28,316 bases of DNA from JADFNO01 sp965369945 (GTDB lineage: Bacteria > Planctomycetota > Phycisphaerae > Phycisphaerales > SM1A02): the NCBI GenBank assembly GCA_965369945.1, contig CBDUST010000018.1, positions 1 through 28,316 on the forward strand, written 5' to 3'. A program made the translations under genes and the position numbers. Under the pieces are notes generated by a model that was given only the letters and a program-made list of their open reading frames with translations, was not told the DNA's origin and did not search any database. Position 1 is the first letter of the stretch; every line of letters begins with the position of its first letter. Below, one piece after another: positions 23,108 through 28,316 of the stretch.

Positions 23108-23593
23108 TCAGTCTTGCTTGTTCGTCTCCAGGTTCCAGGTCCGATCCACAGTGGCTCCGGCCGCGCCCGTCTGATCGATCGGGGTGTACTCCCATTTGAT
23201 TTTTCCGTAGGCGAAGCTGACGTCCTCCATCGGGCGATCACCTTGCTCGGAGCCACTCGGTGAGATGCCGCTTACAATCACATCGGTCAAGGTGTACTTC
23301 ATGAAGCAGTGCTTGTCTTCGGTGGCCAGACAGAACTCCGCCTCCACCGTCGGAATGTGCTTGCCATTCGCGCAATAAATATGCAGATCCGCGGTGGCCT
23401 TATCAAGGGTCTTTGTGACGTTGAAAGGCCCAAAGTCGGCACGACCGCCCGTGCGACCGCCCGTCCCACTCGCACCCGACACTGGTTGCGTGATGCCATG
23501 GTTAAATGCCAAGATCTCGATCCAGTCCGTGTGTCCATCGTCCGTGCTCTCGCCAGGGATTCCCTCGACGTTCAAGAACATATCAACAGCCAT
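23108..23593 (-). CDS. hcp: T6SS tube protein Hcp (TssD)
   Basis: A 161-aa Hcp family protein whose hexamers stack into the inner tube expelled by the sheath and may carry effectors. It starts MAVDMFLNVEGIPGESTDDG, then WIEILAFNHGITQPV, the standard Hcp N-terminus, and continues with DFGPFNVTKTLDKATADLHI, then HCFMKYTLTDVIVSGIS and SFAYGKIKWEYTP. No effector fusion is present. AAAGGAG sits 7 bases before the ATG at 23593. Gaps of 94 bp (to tssC) and 102 bp (to tagJ) make hcp the least tightly packed gene of the operon, so separate expression or mRNA processing is possible. Confidence 0.96.
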   Translation of the reverse strand: MAVDMFLNVEGIPGESTDDGHTDWIEILAFNHGITQPVSGASGTGGRTGGRADFGPFNVTKTLDKATADLHIYCANGKHIPTVEAEFCLATEDKHCFMKYTLTDVIVSGISPSGSEQGDRPMEDVSFAYGKIKWEYTPIDQTGAAGATVDRTWNLETNKQD

Positions 23594-23687
23594 CCAACGC
23601 TCCTTTCGTCTCTATGTCTATTTCAACTCGTAAGGTAATCAACTCGCAAACCTAAGTCTCTGTGTCTGAGATCGCAGTGCCAAAACT

Positions 23688-25190
23688 CTACGCGCCCTTG
23701 ACAGAGGGAAGTTTCGAAACCAGTCGCAGTGAGACCGTCAGACCCTCAAGCTGATAGTGCGGTCTCAGGAATATCTTCGCGGTGTAGTAGCCGGGGTTTC
23801 CCTCGACTTCGAGCACCTGGACTTCAGCAGCCGCAAGCGGCTTTCGCGCCTTGTCCTCCTCCGATGCCGTCTCCGGGCTCGGCTCAACATAGTTTTGGAC
23901 CCACTTGTTGAGCCACTTCTCCATGTCGGAGCGCTCCTTGAACGAACCGATCTTGTCACGAACGATGCACTTGAGGAAGTGCCCAAATCGAGAGGCCGCG
24001 AACATATAAGGAAGTCGCGCGCCAAGGTTCGCGTTTGCCGTCGCATCCGGGTCGTCGTACTCGGCCGGCTTGTGGAGCGACTGCGCTCCGATGAAGACCG
24101 AGTAGTCGGTGTTCTTCCAGTGCGAGAGCGGGATGAGGCCGTTCTTGGCAAGTTCAGCCTCGCGACGGTCAGTGATGGCGATTTCAGTCGGGCATTTCAT
24201 GTCGACACCGCCGTCATCAGTCGGGAAGGTGTGGCAAGGCAAGCCCTCAACCATCCCGCCGCTCTCCACGCCGCGGATCCGAGTACACCAGCCGTACAGC
24301 TTGAACGCCTTATTGATGTTCACTCCCATCGCGTAGGAGGCATTTGACCAAGTGTATTTGCCGTGATCGGATCCGTCCGTGGTCTCCTCGAATGCAAACT
24401 CCTCGACGGGGTTGGTCTTTGCGCCGTAGGGCAGTCGCGACAGGAAGCGAGGCATCGTGAGTCCGATGTATTTGGAGTCGTCCGCCTCACGAAGTGACCG
24501 CCAGGCGGCGTAGTCGGCGGTTTGGAAGATCTTTGTGATGTCCCGTGGGTCGCCGAGCTGCTGCCACGACTCCATATTCGCCAAGGACGGCGCGGCGGCC
24601 GCGAAAAACGGTGCATGAGCGGCGGCCGAGATTTGTGCCACCTCCCCGAGCAGTTCGACATCCGGCGGCGAATTGTCAAACTCGTAGTCGCCAATAATGG
24701 ATCCATAAGGCTCGCCGCCGGGCATTCCGAACTCGTTCTCGTAGATGGCCTTGAATATTGGGCTCTGGTCCCACAACGTCCCCTTGAATTTCCGCAGAGT
24801 CTTGGAGAGATCCTTTTTAGAGACGTTGAGCACGCGGATCTTGAGCATCTCGTCCGTCTCAGTATTGTTGACGAGATGATGAAGGCCTCGCCACGTTCCC
24901 TCTATTTTTTGGAAGTTGGCGTGGTGGATTATTTGATTGATCTGTTCGGTTAGCTTCTGGTCGAGCTCGGCGACGTAGGCCTCCATCGTCTTGATGGCGT
25001 CCTCGGGAACGAGATCCTTGGATTCCGCGAGCACGTGTTTCGCAAATTCGCGCACCGCGAACTTGACCTGAGCCTGCGCGGCATCGGTCTTCGCTCGAAC
25101 AGCTCCGCTGATGAGGTCTAGGAAGACATCCGGACTCTCTTCCTCGACGGCCTGGGCCTGCGATTGTGCCTGTTCGTTTGCTTCAGCCAT
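23688..25190 (-). CDS. tssC: T6SS large sheath protein TssC (VipB)
   Basis: A 500-aa TssC protein that pairs with TssB to form the contractile sheath. Family features: EGTWRGLHHLVNNTETDEML (around residue 98-117), then LLGEVAQISAAAHAPFFAAA, RDITKIFQTADYAAWRSLRE, YIGLTMPRFLSRLPYG and the C-terminal RPHYQLEGLTVSLRLVSKLP. The start is the ATG at 25190 (MAEANEQAQ...); the longer frame to 25268 only adds out-of-frame tssB sequence. The start overlaps the tssB stop in ATGGCTGA (25183-25190). The first 20 residues are a polar Gln/Glu-rich tail. Confidence 0.97.
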   Translation of the reverse strand: MAEANEQAQSQAQAVEEESPDVFLDLISGAVRAKTDAAQAQVKFAVREFAKHVLAESKDLVPEDAIKTMEAYVAELDQKLTEQINQIIHHANFQKIEGTWRGLHHLVNNTETDEMLKIRVLNVSKKDLSKTLRKFKGTLWDQSPIFKAIYENEFGMPGGEPYGSIIGDYEFDNSPPDVELLGEVAQISAAAHAPFFAAAAPSLANMESWQQLGDPRDITKIFQTADYAAWRSLREADDSKYIGLTMPRFLSRLPYGAKTNPVEEFAFEETTDGSDHGKYTWSNASYAMGVNINKAFKLYGWCTRIRGVESGGMVEGLPCHTFPTDDGGVDMKCPTEIAITDRREAELAKNGLIPLSHWKNTDYSVFIGAQSLHKPAEYDDPDATANANLGARLPYMFAASRFGHFLKCIVRDKIGSFKERSDMEKWLNKWVQNYVEPSPETASEEDKARKPLAAAEVQVLEVEGNPGYYTAKIFLRPHYQLEGLTVSLRLVSKLPSVKGA

Positions 25191-25776
25191 CGGATTGCGA
25201 CTCCTCGGGTTGCGACTCTCCATCGGCGTCTGCATCTCCGGCGCCTTCTGCGGCCGCGGTCGGCGCACCGGCCAGAGCCTCCAGCAAACCCTTCTTGTTC
25301 ATCAAATCCACCATGAGTTTCTCAGCCTTCGCTTTGCCGTCCATTTTGGTCAGAAACTCCGAAAGCTGCGTCCGGGCGTCGAGCAACTCCCTCAGCGCCT
25401 CGACGTTACGGGCCACTGCGGCGGGCGAGAAGTCGTCCATGCTCTCGAACGTGATATCCACGCTCAGCTCCCCCTCGTTGGTCAGCGTGTTCGGGACGCG
25501 CATGGTGACCTTGGGTTTCAACGCCTTCATGCGATCGTCGAAGTTGTCAACATCGATCTCAAGGAATTTGCGATCGGGGACGGCCCCCCGCGCCGTCTTG
25601 TACTTGTCGTCGACGTCATCGCCCGTCTCTTGCTGGCCGCTTAGGTCGGCCATGACCCCCATCACAAACGGCAAGCTGATCATCTTCTCTGCACCGTACA
25701 GTTCCAGGTCATACTCGATTTGTACTCGTGGAGCACGGTTACGGCCGATGAATTTCTGAGCACTTTTCTTGGCCAT
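25183..25776 (-). CDS. tssB: T6SS small sheath protein TssB (VipA)
   Basis: A 197-aa TssB protein, partner of TssC in the sheath. It contains RNRAPRVQIEYDLELYGAEK (12-31), LPFVMGVMADLSG (35-47), FLEIDVDNFDDRMKALKPKV (71-90), TFESMDDFSPAAVARNVEAL and LRELLDARTQLSEFLTKMDG, all standard for the family. The C-terminal part after 160 is longer than usual and acidic (AEGAGDADADGESQPEESQS), possibly relevant for TagJ or ClpV contacts. AGGAGA lies 5 bases before the ATG at 25776. It follows tssA after 78 bp and overlaps tssC by 8 bases. Confidence 0.97.
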   Translation of the reverse strand: MAKKSAQKFIGRNRAPRVQIEYDLELYGAEKMISLPFVMGVMADLSGQQETGDDVDDKYKTARGAVPDRKFLEIDVDNFDDRMKALKPKVTMRVPNTLTNEGELSVDITFESMDDFSPAAVARNVEALRELLDARTQLSEFLTKMDGKAKAEKLMVDLMNKKGLLEALAGAPTAAAEGAGDADADGESQPEESQSDG

Positions 25777-25854
25777 GGGTTCTCCTAACTACCTTCCAGC
25801 AAACAAGGTCAACACAGCTGTCCCCAAGCTGGGCCGGAGGCCAAGGGCTTAGGG

Positions 25855-26922
25855 CTAGCCGCCGTCCCCACCGCTCATGAGATTGCTGAGGTGCTTGAGC
25901 GCTTCAGGGCTCAGATCCTCAGCGATCTCAATATAGTTCGCCGTTACGAGCCGCTTGGCCCCACGCAGCAGCAGGGGTACCGGACTCGATGGCTCGTGGT
26001 TGTCATAATACCGACAAAGCCGGTCAAGTGCCACCTGGACATCCTGCCGCGAACGGATCTCACCGGTGTTCGGGGTTGCTGCTCCAGCCACGCCGGTCGA
26101 TGAGGCAGCCTCAGCCCCTTCCTCGGTGGCCGGATCGCCGATACCACGGCGAGCCAGCTGATCACGCAGGATCGTCAGAACCTCGGCAAGGGCGTCCAGC
26201 AGGGGTTTGGCATCAGGCGCTCTCTCAGGGCCGACCTTCGAGACGAGGATCCCGTTAATCTTTTCCGCCTCCCCCTTGGCCGTCACAACGGCCTGCTCCA
26301 TCGCCGTGAGCCTCTCCGGCGGCGTGTCCTCGAAGGCACCGTCGATCGTGGCCATTTCTGGCACCTCTTCACCGGCGGAAACGTCCGAGTGGAATCGCTC
26401 ATCCGAGGCTGCGATCCCAATGTCCCGCAGCGAGAACCGTCCCAGCAGCCGCGAATCGGTCAGAGGACACTCGTACAGCTTTCGAATGAACTCGACTTGA
26501 TCCCTGTAGGCTCCCACGGGGGTATATAAGGACTCAAGCATGTTGAGGCGTTCAGTCGGGTCGTTCCCGTCGTCCGGATCGAGTTGGGGGTGAACCTGGT
26601 CCCAATACAGCTCGAGCGTGCGACGCAAGAGCGCGAGACCTTCCGCAACTCCCTCCCATCCTTCCGTGACCAACTTCGCCACGCAGAGCAACGTCCCAAG
26701 GCGAAGGTCCTTCGTCTGACTCAGCAACTCGGTACAACGATCAAGCACGGCCGGCCAGTCCGGATTCTCCGCCGGCTTGATTGTCTCGCCAATCTGCTGC
26801 TCGGGTGTTCCCTTGGCCAGTCCTTCGATCTCGGTATACGCTGTTTCGTAGACCATACTCCGCCCGCAAGGACGGTCTTGATCGATGGGAATCAGCAGCG
26901 CTTCTAGATCAAACGAACCCAT
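25855..26922 (-). CDS. tssA: T6SS assembly protein TssA (ImpA N-terminal domain)
   Basis: A 355-aa TssA protein that caps and primes tube and sheath growth. The ImpA_N domain is clear at residues about 1-130: LIPIDQDRPCGRSMVYETAY, NPDWPAVLDRCTELLSQTKD with LRLGTLLCVAKLVTEGWEGV, and YWDQVHPQLDPDDGNDPTER. The C-terminal part (about 285-350) is helical and may be the ring-forming domain. A Glu/Ala/Ser/Gly linker lies near 263-285. AGAGGA precedes the ATG at 26922. It is the first gene of the visible T6SS operon. The 190-bp region upstream (26923-27112) should hold its promoter unless the operon starts further right, but I see no clear promoter elements. Confidence 0.94.
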   Translation of the reverse strand: MGSFDLEALLIPIDQDRPCGRSMVYETAYTEIEGLAKGTPEQQIGETIKPAENPDWPAVLDRCTELLSQTKDLRLGTLLCVAKLVTEGWEGVAEGLALLRRTLELYWDQVHPQLDPDDGNDPTERLNMLESLYTPVGAYRDQVEFIRKLYECPLTDSRLLGRFSLRDIGIAASDERFHSDVSAGEEVPEMATIDGAFEDTPPERLTAMEQAVVTAKGEAEKINGILVSKVGPERAPDAKPLLDALAEVLTILRDQLARRGIGDPATEEGAEAASSTGVAGAATPNTGEIRSRQDVQVALDRLCRYYDNHEPSSPVPLLLRGAKRLVTANYIEIAEDLSPEALKHLSNLMSGGDGG

Positions 26923-27112
26923 ATTCCTCTTGCCCGGGATGTCGCTGGCCGGCTACTGGTCGACGTCGCCGCGAACTCAACCGGTCCCCTTGCGTTTTGC
27001 TAGGCAAACGCGGTATCGTCCATGATCGTCCCGCCGCTCAGTCACGCGCCTCGGCCCTGTGACTCCTCTGGTACTTCTACAACTACCGCCGCCCCCACCC
27101 AACAGCAAACGA

Positions 27113-28316
27113 TTACTCTCCTTGCTCAGGCATCGTCCTGACCGCTTCCAATACTTTTCGGAAGAAACTCGCCGACACGACACGGGGCTTGAAATCACCC
27201 AAAATGAGGTCTATCGGCTTGACGAGCTCATATTGCGTCGGCCCCGCGATGGTCAACTCTTGGAGCATTTGATCCATAAGACGAAGGTCCGCCAAGGCGT
27301 CTCGGTTCTCGACACGTGCGAGATGAGCCACAAACCCCGCAGCGGTGGTGTCTTCCGCCGCGTCCTTATAGTCGGTCCACGCGTCGTCAAATCGCTCCTG
27401 AACAACGCGAGGCGAGTCGATCTCCGGTGCGAGTTGGTTGTAGCTGTCAAGCGAGTCTTGCGTCACCGTTGGATGCATTCTGTCCAGAAGTATTCTTCGT
27501 ACGTCGGACTCGAAATGGACTCGGGTCTCGCCTGAATCATCAAACAACGCACGACCGGCAGACAGCGACTGTTCCTCCGAGGCGGTGAGCAGCCGGGCTG
27601 TGATTCGGAGATTCCGTAGGAGTTGCTCCACAGCCGTGGCACCCAATGCGAGTCCCTGCTCGACCTTTTCGGTCTCGGACTCACGCACCACGGCGCCGGC
27701 AATCGTCACGGCGACGTTGGCGTTTGTCGGCCCCTGCGCCGTCAGATCCAGATAGACACCATCGAGATTCACCATATCTGATGTAGTAATCTGTTGCCCG
27801 AAGGCCCGCATGATAAAGCCTTGTAACGTGCCCAGGGCGTCGCCGTTACCGTTGGGGTTCGCAAACTGGACGATACCGCCTCCCAGCACAATCGGGTTGA
27901 CGCTGAAGAAGAATCGGCCCCCGGCCACAAAATCAAGACCGAGATCGAAAATGATGTTGCCGAACGCATCAACGACGAAACCGGCTTCGCGGCTGAGCAG
28001 GAATATATGATCCGCGTTGACGATGAGGTTACCCAGGGTATTGATGTCGGCCAGGGTTGCGGTGTCCATCAACTCAAGCAGCAGGTTGCCGAGCACGGTC
28101 ATCTTTTGATTCTGACCCATCGTGAAGTTTTTGGCGAAGATCCTCAAATGACCGGTCGAGCCGATGGTAGCGTACGCGGGAACCGAATTCAGCGCTTGGT
28201 TGAAGATCACGTCGCCGGTCGAATGTATCTCAAAAACCGCGTCGTCAAACAGCATGAAACCAGCCACGTCTGTCTCGAAGCCGGCAAGCGCCTGGTTGGC
28301 CCCAATATCACCCTGG
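27113..28316 (-). CDS. Large predicted surface protein (C-terminal part; runs off right edge)
   Basis: The frame is open from the window edge to TAA at 27113 (401 codons visible), so the true start lies outside. The first 200 residues are beta-rich repeats with alternating hydrophobics and many Gly/Asn (AVFEIHSTGDVIFNQALNSV, LGNLLLELMDTATLADINTL), like the beta-helix of filamentous-haemagglutinin-type adhesins. From about residue 215 the protein becomes helical and charged (KVEQGLALGATAVEQLLRNL and onward). There is no PEP-CTERM, LPXTG or autotransporter barrel at the end. It may be an adhesin or an exported structural protein. It lies 190 bp upstream of tssA on the same strand; a link with the T6SS is possible but unproven. 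Confidence 0.6.
   Translation of the reverse strand, partial: QGDIGANQALAGFETDVAGFMLFDDAVFEIHSTGDVIFNQALNSVPAYATIGSTGHLRIFAKNFTMGQNQKMTVLGNLLLELMDTATLADINTLGNLIVNADHIFLLSREAGFVVDAFGNIIFDLGLDFVAGGRFFFSVNPIVLGGGIVQFANPNGNGDALGTLQGFIMRAFGQQITTSDMVNLDGVYLDLTAQGPTNANVAVTIAGAVVRESETEKVEQGLALGATAVEQLLRNLRITARLLTASEEQSLSAGRALFDDSGETRVHFESDVRRILLDRMHPTVTQDSLDSYNQLAPEIDSPRVVQERFDDAWTDYKDAAEDTTAAGFVAHLARVENRDALADLRLMDQMLQELTIAGPTQYELVKPIDLILGDFKPRVVSASFFRKVLEAVRTMPEQGE

Noticed and set aside
22920..23195. 91-aa minus-strand frame between hcp and tagJ
   Set aside because: It overlaps both hcp and tagJ out of frame, has no ribosome binding site or family features, and is rich in Arg/Ser/Gly as expected of a shadow frame.

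Overview
The window looks like chromosomal DNA of a GC-rich diderm bacterium, most likely a planctomycete (Phycisphaerae-like). That assignment is an inference. It rests on a C-terminal dockerin-type remnant of the kind common on planctomycete surface proteins, an mraZ not followed by rsmH, a CsrA gene, DUF2752-type and DUF6504-like small proteins, and a large beta-rich surface protein. No rRNA or tRNA gene was seen to confirm it.

Left part (1-8.9 kb): housekeeping genes in short units. A minus-strand run reads lipoprotein with a JAMM-like C-terminus (3849-2389), M48 membrane metalloprotease (2331-883) and dapF (848-1, cut by the window edge). Divergent from it are a NifU-type Fe-S scaffold domain protein and csrA. 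Then come a hairpin-repeat cluster, mraZ with a clear set of three 10-bp MraZ boxes and an ATGA-coupled small ORF ending at a good terminator, a flavin reductase, a GT4 glycosyltransferase and an amidohydrolase-2 family enzyme.

Middle part (8.9-15.9 kb): a split-zinc-ribbon membrane protein, then a compact minus-strand operon (DUF6504-like protein, DUF2752 membrane protein, two lipoproteins, an unusual glycosyltransferase) with ATGA overlaps, an M19 dipeptidase, an unrecognised 210-aa protein, and a scar region with a dockerin scrap and the N-terminus of an IS630-type transposase.

Right part (15.9-28.3 kb): the main feature, a type VI secretion system (T6SS) operon on the minus strand in the order tssA-tssB-tssC-hcp-tagJ-tssE-tssF-tssG-clpV. 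This is the gene order of the Pseudomonas aeruginosa H1 core block. It encodes the sheath, tube, most of the baseplate and the disassembly ATPase. The membrane complex (TssJ, TssL, TssM), TssK, VgrG and PAAR are not in the window. Three internal junctions use the same 8-base overlap, (A/G)TGGCTGA. Upstream of tssA on the same strand is the C-terminal part of a large predicted surface protein that runs off the right edge.
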